Shown piece after piece: positions 18,828 through 26,233 of a stretch of 64,000 nt of DNA. Within the stretch, counting starts at the first letter, position 1. Each line of letters begins with the position of its first letter. Origin of the DNA: Siccirubricoccus phaeus (GTDB lineage Bacteria > Pseudomonadota > Alphaproteobacteria > Acetobacterales > Acetobacteraceae); NCBI RefSeq assembly GCF_008360935.1, contig NZ_SRXO01000031.1, forward strand, positions 1 to 64,000, given 5' to 3'. Both the position numbers and the translations under genes were made by a program. Below the pieces are notes generated by a model that was given only the letters and a program-made list of their open reading frames with translations, had not been told where the DNA came from and ran no database searches.

Positions 18828-18918
18828 GTTTGGACCCGACGGTCGAGGCGCAAAACTCACGGTTTCCAAAGGCCCTTCGGCCTTTGGCGGGGAGAGCTTG
18901 AGAGGGGCAGAGCCCCTC
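18755..18918. repeat. Dispersed palindromic repeat B, copy 2
   Basis: Successive hairpins lie between convergent genes: GGAAGGGCTCTGCCCTTCC (about 18765-18783), CAAGGGCCGAAAGGCCCTTG (about 18798-18817), CCAAAGGCCCTTCGGCCTTTGG (about 18866-18887) and GAGAGGGGCAGAGCCCCTCTC (about 18900-18920). The order and spacing match 4637-4821, including the CTTGAGTTTGG and CGACGGTCG segments. The 5' half is translated as the Nudix tail. Confidence 0.75.
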
Positions 18919-19794
18919 TCAAACCGCGGCGAAGCTCTCCCCCTCCGTCCGCCTGACCGCCCCTTCCTGCTCCAGCTTGATCAGGTGGCTCAGCAGGCTG
19001 CGCCCCGCCGGCCGCACCAGCCGCGGGTCCAGCGGCCCGTACACCGGCCCCACCAGCGCCTCCGCCGTCGCCTCGCCAGCCTTTTGCAGCGCCGCCAGCA
19101 CCCTCGCCTCCCGCTCCTCTCGATGCGCGTGCAGCGCCTTCAGGAAGGGCTTCGGCTCGGTGATCGCCGGCCCATGCCCCGGCAGCAGCAGCGCGTCGTC
19201 GCGCGCCATCACCCGTTCCAGGCTGCGCATGTAATCCGCCATGTCGCCATCCGGCGGGCTGACCACGCTGGTGGACCAGCTCATCACATGGTCCGCGCTG
19301 AACAGCACCCCGTTGCCATCCATGGCGAAGCAAAGATGGTTGGCGCAATGCCCCGGCGTGTGCAGCGCCTCCAGCCGCCACCCCTCCCCCTCGATCGTCC
19401 CGCCATCCGGCACTAGGTGGTCCGGGTGGAAGCCGTGGTCGCCGCCCTCGCCCCCCGCCTCCGGCGGCGTCGCATGCGGGCCGAAGCCCCAGGTGGCCGC
19501 GCCGGTCGCCGCCACCAGCGCCTTCGCCCCCGGCGAGTGGTCCCGATGCGTATGGCTGATGATGACATGGGTGACGGTCTCGCCCTTCACCGCCTCCAGC
19601 AGCGCCGCCAGATGCGCCGCATCCTCCGGCCCCGGATCCAGCACCGCCACCTTGCCGCGCCCGATGATGTAGCTGTTGGTGCCGCGGAAGGTGAAGGCGG
19701 AGGGGTTGTTGCACACCACCCGCCGCACGCCGGGCGCCGCCTCCTCCACCGCGCCATGCGCCAGGGGATCGTTCCGGTAGAAGGGTATGCTCAT
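18919..19794 (-). CDS. MBL-fold hydrolase, LACTB2-like
   Basis: A 291-residue metallo-beta-lactamase with a C-terminal winged-helix extension. Metal ligands are in ISHTHRDHSPGA (~80-91), HTPGHCANHLCF (~165), FSADHVM and LLPGHGPAI. This is the LACTB2/glyoxalase-II-like group, some members of which are RNA endonucleases, but the substrate here is unknown. It is the last gene of a minus-strand run (DMT, DMT, small ORF, this). Its ATG overlaps the TGA of the 45-codon ORF. Confidence 0.87.
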   Translation of the reverse strand: MSIPFYRNDPLAHGAVEEAAPGVRRVVCNNPSAFTFRGTNSYIIGRGKVAVLDPGPEDAAHLAALLEAVKGETVTHVIISHTHRDHSPGAKALVAATGAATWGFGPHATPPEAGGEGGDHGFHPDHLVPDGGTIEGEGWRLEALHTPGHCANHLCFAMDGNGVLFSADHVMSWSTSVVSPPDGDMADYMRSLERVMARDDALLLPGHGPAITEPKPFLKALHAHREEREARVLAALQKAGEATAEALVGPVYGPLDPRLVRPAGRSLLSHLIKLEQEGAVRRTEGESFAAV

Positions 19795-19928
19795 TCCACT
19801 GCCCCCAAATGCCGGGCACGCGCATCCGCGCCCCTGGCTTTCGCCGCGCCGGCGGCGATGCGCATCCGCGCACCCGGCCCGCGCCGGCGCGAGGGCCGCA
19901 GCACGGTCTCCCCATGGCTCATCCTCAT
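19791..19928 (-). CDS. Small Arg-rich ORF (45 aa), coupled at both ends
   Basis: The ATG at 19928 overlaps the DMT stop (ATGA) and the TGA at 19791 overlaps the ATG of the MBL gene, so this ORF exactly fills the gap. The product begins MRMSHGETVLRPSRR and is very basic, with many Arg and Ala and no hydrophobic segment. GGAGGAAGCC lies just upstream. A second in-frame ATG lies at 19922. There is no family match that I recognise. It may be a real microprotein, a coupling leader, or an accident of a GC-rich gap. Confidence 0.4.
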   Translation of the reverse strand: MRMSHGETVLRPSRRRGPGARMRIAAGAAKARGADARARHLGAVE

Positions 19929-20827
19929 CCGGCTTCCTCCCCCTGCTTCTCGCGCCGCCGCACCATTTCCCGGTGCAGGATGTAGAGCCCCGCCGCCACG
20001 ATCAACAGGGAGCCGCCGAGCATCGCCAGATCCGGCACATCCGCGAACACCACCCAGCCGAGCAGGATCGACCAGATCAGCCCGGAATAGGAATAGGGCG
20101 CCACGGCGGAGACCTGGGCGCTGGCATAGGCCTCCGTCAGCAGCCATTGCGCACAGCCGCCGATGAGGCCGACCAGCACCAGCAGCCCCAGCTCCTCCCA
20201 ACTCGGCGTCACCCAGAAGAAGGGCAGCCCGACCAGGGCGAAACCGCTCATCAGCAGCGACTGCCAGAGGGTGATGGTGGTGGAGGTTTCCGTGGAGGAA
20301 AGCTGCCGCACCAGCAGCGTCGTCAGCGCGGAGAACATGCCGCCCGCCACCGCCACCCCGATGCCAAGCGCCGCGCCGCCGGCGAAGCCATCCCCCCGCC
20401 CGGCCGCGATGACCAGCACGCCGAGGAAGCCCACCACCACCGCGGACCAGCGATGGATCCGCACCACCTCGCCGAGGAAGGGGATGGCGAGGATGGTGAC
20501 GAACATGGGCTGGGTGTAGTTCAGCGCCGTCTGCTCGGCGATCGGCAGCAAGGCGAGGGAGAAGAAGCCGCAGGCCTGCGCCGCGGTGCCGCTCGCCGCC
20601 CGCAGCGCATGGCCGCCGACGCGCTTCGTGCGCAAGGTCGCCAGCCCGGCGCCGCGCATGGCGATCAGCATCACCACCGGCAGGGCGAAGGCGCTGCGGA
20701 AGAACATCAGCTCCACCAGCGGGATGACGTCCGAGAGATGCTTCACCACCGCGGACATGCAGGTGAAGAGCGCATGCGCGGCGAGCATGCAGAGCGCGCC
20801 GCGGCGGATATCGTGCCGGAAGGCCAT
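19925..20827 (-). CDS. DMT-family (EamA) transporter
   Basis: A 300-residue inner-membrane protein with about ten hydrophobic segments in two EamA repeats (N-half ALCMLAAHALFTCMSAVVKHL, C-half GMFSALTTLLVRQL onward). It ends in a short basic tail. ATG 20827 overlaps the stop of the upstream DMT gene; the frame further upstream is coding noise. Its substrate cannot be predicted. It and the next gene upstream are paralogous and probably arose by tandem duplication. Confidence 0.87.
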   Translation of the reverse strand: MAFRHDIRRGALCMLAAHALFTCMSAVVKHLSDVIPLVELMFFRSAFALPVVMLIAMRGAGLATLRTKRVGGHALRAASGTAAQACGFFSLALLPIAEQTALNYTQPMFVTILAIPFLGEVVRIHRWSAVVVGFLGVLVIAAGRGDGFAGGAALGIGVAVAGGMFSALTTLLVRQLSSTETSTTITLWQSLLMSGFALVGLPFFWVTPSWEELGLLVLVGLIGGCAQWLLTEAYASAQVSAVAPYSYSGLIWSILLGWVVFADVPDLAMLGGSLLIVAAGLYILHREMVRRREKQGEEAG

Positions 20828-22116
20828 CAGCGCCCCGGCGCGGCGCGGCCGGCCGCCTGCGGCCCGGGGGCACGATCCGCCCTTGCTCCGGCGTCCGCCG
20901 CCGCCGGTGTGCCGGCAGGTGTTTCCCCCGCCGGCTGCGGCGCGCACTGCTCCGCGGCCTGGTCCGGCATGGGCGCTGCCGCGGCCTGAGCCCGGGTGCC
21001 CGCAGGCGCAGCCTGACTCGGCACGCGCTCCGCCGCGCCCTGCCGCCCCGCCCGCTCCTTCGCGCCGCCCTGCCCCGCGCGTTCCTCCGTCTCTCGTCTC
21101 GCCGCGTGCTCCTCCGCACCCCGGCTCCCCGCGCGCTCCTCAGCCTCTTGTTTTTCGGCCCCTTGTTTCCCCGCGCGCTCTTCGGCGCGACGCACCCTCT
21201 CCCGGTGCACATTGTAGAGGCCGGCGCCGATCACCACCGCCGCGCCGCCCAGCGTGGTCCAGGCCGGCACCTCGCCCCACAGCAGGTAGCCCAGCCCGAT
21301 GCCCCAGAGCAGCGGCGTGTATTCGAAGGGCGCGATGGCGGAGATCGGCGCCAGGGCGAAGCCGCGGGCGAACAGCATCTGCGCCACGGCATTGCAGAAG
21401 CCGAACAGCAGCAGCGCCGCCACCGCGGCGAGGCTCGGCAGCAAAGGCGGCGGGCCGGCGGCGGGCCAGAAGGCCTCGAAGGGCAGGAAGGCGAGCCCCG
21501 CCGGCACATGCGTCAGCAGCAGCCAGAAGGCGATGGTGTGCGGCCCGTCCGTCTGGGTCAGCACGCGGGTCCAGATGCGGGTCAGCGCCATGGCCACCGT
21601 CGCCACCAGCAGCATGGCGGATTCCCAGCGCCACAGCTCGCCCCCCGGCTGCAGCATGAAGAGCACGCCGCAGAAGCCGATGACGGTGCTGGTCCAGCGC
21701 CGCCACCCCACCTTCTCGCCGAGCAGCGGAATGGCCATCAGCGTCATGATCAGCGGCGAGGCGGCGGCGACCGCGTAGCTGTCCGCCAGCGAGACGCCGA
21801 GCACCCAGGCCGAGTACCAGGTGATGGAAATGGCGCAATGCAGCAGGCTGCGGATCGCCAGCAGCCGCCTGTTCACCGGCATCAGCCCGCGGCCGCGCGC
21901 CAGGGCGAAGACCAGCAGTGCGCCGATCGCCCCGCGCCAGGCCAGCGCGGCGGCCGGCCCCACCTCCGGCAGCACCCATTTCACCGCCGCATCGGCGGCG
22001 GAGATGACGCCATAGCCCAGCGCCACCTGCGCCAGGCCCCGGACCGCCTCCTCCCCCGTCGGCGCCGCGCTGTAGGCGGGCTGCGCCGTTCTTGCCTCGC
22101 CCGGCCTGATGCGCAT
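20827..22116 (-). CDS. DMT-family (EamA) transporter with long low-complexity C-terminal extension
   Basis: A 429-residue protein. Residues ~25-300 are a normal ten-helix EamA transporter (VALGYGVISAADAAVKWVLP through AAVVIGAGLYNVHRERVRR). Residues ~311-429 are a charged, Ala-rich tail with imperfect repeats of the type AEERAGxxGAEE, then Pro/Ala-rich sequence to the stop, which overlaps the ATG of the next transporter. Usual family length is ~290-310, so the tail is an addition, probably cytoplasmic and disordered. The start at ATG 22116 is supported by homology. Confidence 0.85.
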   Translation of the reverse strand: MRIRPGEARTAQPAYSAAPTGEEAVRGLAQVALGYGVISAADAAVKWVLPEVGPAAALAWRGAIGALLVFALARGRGLMPVNRRLLAIRSLLHCAISITWYSAWVLGVSLADSYAVAAASPLIMTLMAIPLLGEKVGWRRWTSTVIGFCGVLFMLQPGGELWRWESAMLLVATVAMALTRIWTRVLTQTDGPHTIAFWLLLTHVPAGLAFLPFEAFWPAAGPPPLLPSLAAVAALLLFGFCNAVAQMLFARGFALAPISAIAPFEYTPLLWGIGLGYLLWGEVPAWTTLGGAAVVIGAGLYNVHRERVRRAEERAGKQGAEKQEAEERAGSRGAEEHAARRETEERAGQGGAKERAGRQGAAERVPSQAAPAGTRAQAAAAPMPDQAAEQCAPQPAGETPAGTPAAADAGARADRAPGPQAAGRAAPGR

Positions 22117-22144
22117 CAGCGGCGCCCGCCGGGGAATTGGTCGT

Positions 22145-23854
22145 TCATCGGTCCTCGCGTCGGAACAGCAGATAGTTGTCCAGCTCCGCCACCGGACGGT
22201 AGCGCTGCCGGGTCGCGGCAAACAGCGGATGGCGGTCGAAATACGCCAGCAGGTCGAATTCCCGGCCGCCGCAGGGCGGGATGCCGCTCCGGCGGCTGAC
22301 CAGCAGGGCGGCGGGCGGGGCGGCGGCGAATTCCTCGGCCACCTGGCGGAGGAAGGCGGCCTCGGCGGGCGGCATCGCCGCAGGGGCGGGGCAGCCGGCA
22401 TGGGTGGCCTGCAGCAGCCAGGTGTTCATCATCGGCAGGGTGGAATGGGCGCCGGCATAGAGCAGCGCCGGATAGACCGGGAAGATATCCGGCGAGAGCA
22501 CCAGCACGCGCTGGCCGGGGATTTCCCGCTGCAGCAGCGCGGCGAGGCGGCCGGCGCGGGACCAGCCCCAGGTGATCTCCCGCCAGGGGGCCTCGGCGCC
22601 GATGGCGTTGTGCAGCAGCAGGGCGAAGGCGGCGATGGCGGCCAGGCGCGGGGCGGCACGCTGCGGGGCGGGCAGGGCGCGGTCCAGCCAGCGCGCCGCC
22701 AGCAGCACGGCGAGCAGCCCGGCGAGGAGGCGGACCGGCAAGGCGTGGTAGGTCCAGCCGCGGCCCTGCACCAGGGCGGCGAGGGCGGCGGCAAGGCCGG
22801 CCAGGGCGAGAATCTTGGGCAGACCAGGGGCTCTGCCCTTGGACCCCGCCGGGGCCAGGACCTGGCCCCGGACCCCGGTCCGGGTTTCAGACCCGACGGT
22901 GGAACCTGCAAACTCACACCGGGGTCCGGGGGGGGGGTGGACCACCCCCGGCGGGGGTTCGGGGGCAGCGCCCCCGACCTGCGGCCACAGCGCCACCACG
23001 GCCAGGGGCAGCAGCAGGATCAGCGCCGTCCCCAGCCTTTCCGTCAGCAGCACCTGCCACCAGGCGAGGTCGCCACCCGCCAGGTACCAGTCCTGCACCA
23101 GCGGCAGCACCACCCGCCCGTAATCCGGGAAGGCCAGCAGGATCAGCAGCAGGTAGAGCACCCAGAACGCCGCCATCGCCCAGGGCAGCGGATCCCGCAG
23201 CGGGTCGCGCAGCGTCCGGCGGCGCAGCAGCACCGCCGCCTCCACCAGCGCCGGCACCACCAGGAAATGCGGCTTCAGCGCGAAGCCCGCCGCCGCCAGC
23301 AGCGTCGCGCCCCAGGCCAGGCCCTGCTCGCTCGGCACCCCCTGCATCCGCCGCGCCGCCAGCAGCAGATAGGGCAGCGCTGCCACCAGCATCAGGTGCT
23401 CGCGCTGGGCGAAATCATAGCCGGCGGCCAGGCAGAGCAGCGGCAGCGCCGCCCCCAGCACCGCCCGCTCCACCGGCGCCGCGGCCGCCTCGGGCGCCAG
23501 GCGCAGCGCCAGCCGGCAGGACAGGGCGCAAAGCCCCAGCACCAGCGCCTGCAGCGCCAGCGCCGGCGGCAGCCCCGTCCAGCCCGCCAGCGCCAGCGGC
23601 AGCCTGGCCAGCAGGAAGATCAGCGGCGGGTTGACGTCGACGAGCTGCCGGTAGAGCGCCTCCCCCGCCTGCCAGCGCTGGGCGAATTCCAGGATGGCCC
23701 CGACGTCATGGTTCAGCGGCGGCGCCAGCAGCGTCGCCAGGCAGAGCAGCACCGGCAGCCGCGCCAGCCAGCGCCAGGGCCCGGCCCCCGCCGGGGGCGG
23801 GACCGCCGCCGAGACGGCATGGCTCGGCGGCGGAAGGGTTTCGCTGGGCGGCAT
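22145..23854 (-). CDS. GT39/ArnT-like membrane glycosyltransferase interrupted in frame by repeat A
   Basis: A 569-residue polytopic protein. An early Asp (NHDVGAI, ~50) and DVNPPLIFLLARLPLAL (~73-89) resemble polyprenyl-phosphate-sugar-dependent GT-C enzymes. About ten hydrophobic segments follow, then a soluble C-terminal part. Residues ~293-347 are not membrane-protein sequence. They are the translation of dispersed repeat A (PPPGPRCEFAGSTVGSETRT) and join two hydrophobic segments without a frameshift. AAGGAG precedes the ATG. It is divergent from the methyltransferase at 23950. Acceptor and sugar are unknown; the neighbours suggest undecaprenyl-linked sugar transfer. Confidence 0.78.
   Translation of the reverse strand: MPPSETLPPPSHAVSAAVPPPAGAGPWRWLARLPVLLCLATLLAPPLNHDVGAILEFAQRWQAGEALYRQLVDVNPPLIFLLARLPLALAGWTGLPPALALQALVLGLCALSCRLALRLAPEAAAAPVERAVLGAALPLLCLAAGYDFAQREHLMLVAALPYLLLAARRMQGVPSEQGLAWGATLLAAAGFALKPHFLVVPALVEAAVLLRRRTLRDPLRDPLPWAMAAFWVLYLLLILLAFPDYGRVVLPLVQDWYLAGGDLAWWQVLLTERLGTALILLLPLAVVALWPQVGGAAPEPPPGVVHPPPGPRCEFAGSTVGSETRTGVRGQVLAPAGSKGRAPGLPKILALAGLAAALAALVQGRGWTYHALPVRLLAGLLAVLLAARWLDRALPAPQRAAPRLAAIAAFALLLHNAIGAEAPWREITWGWSRAGRLAALLQREIPGQRVLVLSPDIFPVYPALLYAGAHSTLPMMNTWLLQATHAGCPAPAAMPPAEAAFLRQVAEEFAAAPPAALLVSRRSGIPPCGGREFDLLAYFDRHPLFAATRQRYRPVAELDNYLLFRREDR
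22814..22980. repeat. Dispersed palindromic repeat A, copy 1 (intragenic)
   Basis: It contains the near-palindrome CCGGGGCCAGG-A-CCTGGCCCCGG (22849-22871), the conserved core GTTTCAGACCCGACGGTGGA, a GGGGTCCGGGG motif and a CCACCCCCGGCGGGGG hairpin. Copies lie at 26107-26233, 29738-29894 (opposite orientation) and 54894-55076. This copy is inside the GT39-like gene and keeps its reading frame. Confidence 0.85.
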
Positions 23855-23949
23855 GGCGGCGGCTCCTTCCCCCGCCCGGGCCCTGCTTGCAACCCGATTG
23901 CGGCCGATAAGCGGCCCGCTTCGCCTTGTTTCCGCCGGCCGCGGCAGGC

Positions 23950-24759
23950 ATGAACCGCGGCGTGGAACCCGCGGAATATCAATTGATGGACGCGGCCGAG
24001 GACGGGATGTGGTGGTACCGCAGCCTGCACGGCCAGGTCCTCGATGCGCTGGCAGCGCTCGGCCCGCCGGAGGGGGTGCTGCTGGATGCCGGCTGCGGCA
24101 CCGGCGGCTTCCTCGCCCGGCTGGCCGCCGCGCGGCCGGGGCAGCGCGCCATGGGGCTGGAATATTTCCCCGCCGCCGCCGCCCGCGCCGCGGCCAAATC
24201 CGGCGCGGCGGTCGCCGCCGGCTCGGTCAACGCCCTGCCCTTTGCCGCCGGCAGCTTCCGCACCCTGGTGAGCCTCGACGTGCTCTGCCATGCCGCGGTG
24301 GACCCCGCCGCCGCCCTGGCGGAATTCCGCCGCGTCCTGGCCCCGGGCGGCCGCCTGGTGCTGAACCTGCCGGCCTTCGAATGGCTGCATTCGGCGCATG
24401 ATTTGCGGGTGCACAATGCCCGCCGCTATACCGCTGCCGGCGCCCGGACGATGCTGGCAGCTTCCGGCTTCACCGGCATTCGCCAGCATTACTGGAACAC
24501 GCTGCTGCTGCCGCTGATGGTGCTGCAGCGGAAGGTGCTGGCCCGGGCGCCCGACCATGGCTCCGATGTCGCCCCCTTTCCGCCATGGCTGGACCGTAGC
24601 CTGCTGGCCGTGGCAGGGCTGGAACGCCGGCTGCAACGGCTAGACCTGCGCTTTCCGGCCGGCGGCTCCGTCCTGCTGACCGCCATGGCCGGGCCGGCCC
24701 CGGCCGCCCACCCTGCCCTGCCTGCCCGCGAAGCTGCCGCAACCGCACCCGCACCCTGA
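23950..24759 (+). CDS. Class I SAM-dependent methyltransferase
   Basis: A 269-residue small-molecule methyltransferase. The SAM motif I is VLLDAGCGTGGFLARL (~40-55), the acidic loop is GLEYFP and motif post-I to II are SLDVLCHAAV and LAPGGRLVLNLPAFEWL. The C-terminal ~80 residues include a hydrophobic segment (YWNTLLLPLMVLQRK). The ATG at 23950 is preferred over an in-frame TTG at 23926. It lies 7-19 nt before the GT2 gene and divergently from the GT39-like gene, so it probably modifies the sugar or lipid made here. Confidence 0.85.
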   Translation: MNRGVEPAEYQLMDAAEDGMWWYRSLHGQVLDALAALGPPEGVLLDAGCGTGGFLARLAAARPGQRAMGLEYFPAAAARAAAKSGAAVAAGSVNALPFAAGSFRTLVSLDVLCHAAVDPAAALAEFRRVLAPGGRLVLNLPAFEWLHSAHDLRVHNARRYTAAGARTMLAASGFTGIRQHYWNTLLLPLMVLQRKVLARAPDHGSDVAPFPPWLDRSLLAVAGLERRLQRLDLRFPAGGSVLLTAMAGPAPAAHPALPAREAAATAPAP

Positions 24760-24778
24760 GGACCCCGTGAGGACCGAG

Positions 24779-25774
24779 ATGCCCCCCCTGACTGCCGACC
24801 ACCCCGTCGGGCTTTCCATCGTCGTGCCGGTCTATCGCGGCGCCGCCACGGTGGGGAAGCTGGTCGCCGCCCTCTCCGCCCTCCGCCCCGCCGGCGGCCT
24901 CGAGATCGTGCTGGTGAACGATGGCAGCCCGGACAATTCCGGCGATGTCTGCCGGGAACTGGCGGCGGCGGCGACCGTCCCGCTGACCTATCTGGAGCAC
25001 GCCCGCAATTTCGGCGAGCACAACGCGGTCATGACCGGGCTGCGGCACGCGCGCGGCGCCTATGTCATCACCATGGATGACGACCTCCAGAACCCGCCGG
25101 AGGAGGTCGTCAAGCTGTACGACCATGCGCGGCTGGGCGGCTGGGACGTGGTCTATACCCGCTATGCCGAGAAGAAGCATGAGGGCTGGCGCAATATCGG
25201 CAGCCGCTTCGCCAACCGGGTGGCGGACCAGTTGCTGGACAAGCCGAAGGGGCTCTACCTCTCCTCCTTCCGCTGCATGAGCGCGCTGGTGGTGCAGAAC
25301 ATCACCAAGTATCGCGGCCCCTACCCCTATGTGGACGGGCTGATCATGCAGGTGACGCAGCGCATCGACAGCATCGAGGTGCTGCACCTGGCGCGCATGG
25401 AGGGCCGCAGCAATTACACGCTGAAGCGGCTGGTGCTGCTGTGGCTGAACCTGGCGACGAATTTCTCCGTCCTGCCGCTGCGGCTGGCGATCATCGCCGG
25501 AATCGCCATGGGCATCCTCGGCGTGATCGGCGCGCTGATCGTGGTGATGGAGGCGCTGACCAGCGGCACGCCTTCCGGCTGGGCCTCGCTGATGACCACG
25601 ACGCTGCTGCTCACCGGGGTACAATTCCTCATCCTCGGCGTGCTGGGCGAGTATGTGGGGCGGGCCTTCCTTTCGGCGAACGGCAAGCCGCAGGGGGTGG
25701 TGCGCGAGGTGATCCTGGCGCGCGACACGGCGGCGGCGGAGCCGGCGCGGCAGCGGGAGGATGCGCTGCGGTGA
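24779..25774 (+). CDS. GtrB/ArnC-like polyprenyl-phosphate glycosyltransferase (GT2)
   Basis: A 331-residue GT-A fold transferase that links a nucleotide-activated sugar to a polyprenyl phosphate on the inner membrane. Visible features are LSIVVPVYRGAATV, EIVLVNDGSPDNS, the metal-binding and product motif VITMDDDLQNPPEE (~97-110), and two C-terminal transmembrane helices (LAIIAGIAMGILGVIGALIV; LLLTGVQFLILGVLGEYVGRA). GTG 24767 is an alternative start with TGAGGA upstream; ATG 24779 has GAGGACCGAG. The last codons overlap the EmrE-like gene by 4 nt. Confidence 0.88.
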   Translation: MPPLTADHPVGLSIVVPVYRGAATVGKLVAALSALRPAGGLEIVLVNDGSPDNSGDVCRELAAAATVPLTYLEHARNFGEHNAVMTGLRHARGAYVITMDDDLQNPPEEVVKLYDHARLGGWDVVYTRYAEKKHEGWRNIGSRFANRVADQLLDKPKGLYLSSFRCMSALVVQNITKYRGPYPYVDGLIMQVTQRIDSIEVLHLARMEGRSNYTLKRLVLLWLNLATNFSVLPLRLAIIAGIAMGILGVIGALIVVMEALTSGTPSGWASLMTTTLLLTGVQFLILGVLGEYVGRAFLSANGKPQGVVREVILARDTAAAEPARQREDALR

Positions 25775-26106
25775 CGCTCTACTGGCTGTCGCTGGCCGCG
25801 GCGATCTGCACCTCGCTGGGCGGACAGGTGCTGCTGAAGGCGGGGGCGATCGGGGATGGCGGGTTCCTCGCCCAGCTCTTCCGGCCGACGACCATCATCG
25901 GCCTGGCGGCCTATGGGGGGGCGGCGCTGCTCTACATTATTGCGCTGCGGAAGATCCCGATGAGCATCGCCCTGCCCTGCACCGCGGCCAGCTATGTGGC
26001 GGTGGCGCTGATCGGGCATTTCATGTTCGGGGAGGCGCTGGGGGCGCAGAAGCTGGCGGCGATCGGGCTGATCTGTGGCGGGGTGTTGTTGCTGGCGACG
26101 GCGTAG
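25771..26106 (+). CDS. EmrE/ArnE-like small membrane protein, candidate lipid-sugar flippase subunit
   Basis: A 111-residue protein with four hydrophobic segments, starting at a GTG that overlaps the GT2 stop (GTGA). Its sequence (SLGGQVLLKAGAI, TAASYVAVALIGHFMFGEAL, LICGGVLLLATA) matches the SMR/EamA half-type proteins ArnE and ArnF, which flip undecaprenyl-phosphate-sugar across the inner membrane. Coupling to a GtrB/ArnC-like enzyme supports that role. A drug-efflux SMR protein is the alternative. Confidence 0.8.
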   Translation: MTLYWLSLAAAICTSLGGQVLLKAGAIGDGGFLAQLFRPTTIIGLAAYGGAALLYIIALRKIPMSIALPCTAASYVAVALIGHFMFGEALGAQKLAAIGLICGGVLLLATA

Positions 26107-26233
26107 GTGCGAGTTTCAGACCCGACATTTGAACCTGCCGACTCACACCGGGGTCCGGGGGGTGGTCCACCCCCCGGCGGGAGTGCAGAGGGCAGCGCCC
26201 TCTGCCGGGGGTTTGGGGGCGGCGCCCCCATCA
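26107..26233. repeat. Dispersed palindromic repeat A, copy 2
   Basis: It lies between convergent stops. The core GTTTCAGACCCGACATTTGA and GGGGTCCGGGG are followed by hairpins GGGGGTGGTCCACCCCCC-like and GAGGGCAGCGCCCTC and an end hairpin GGGGGCGGCGCCCCC. It reads as a bidirectional terminator. Confidence 0.8.

Noticed and set aside
22921-22940. Run of G residues at 22924-22936 as a frameshift error
   Set aside because: The reading frame of the GT39-like gene stays open across it and resumes normal membrane sequence, so I have not called a frameshift; read coverage would settle it.
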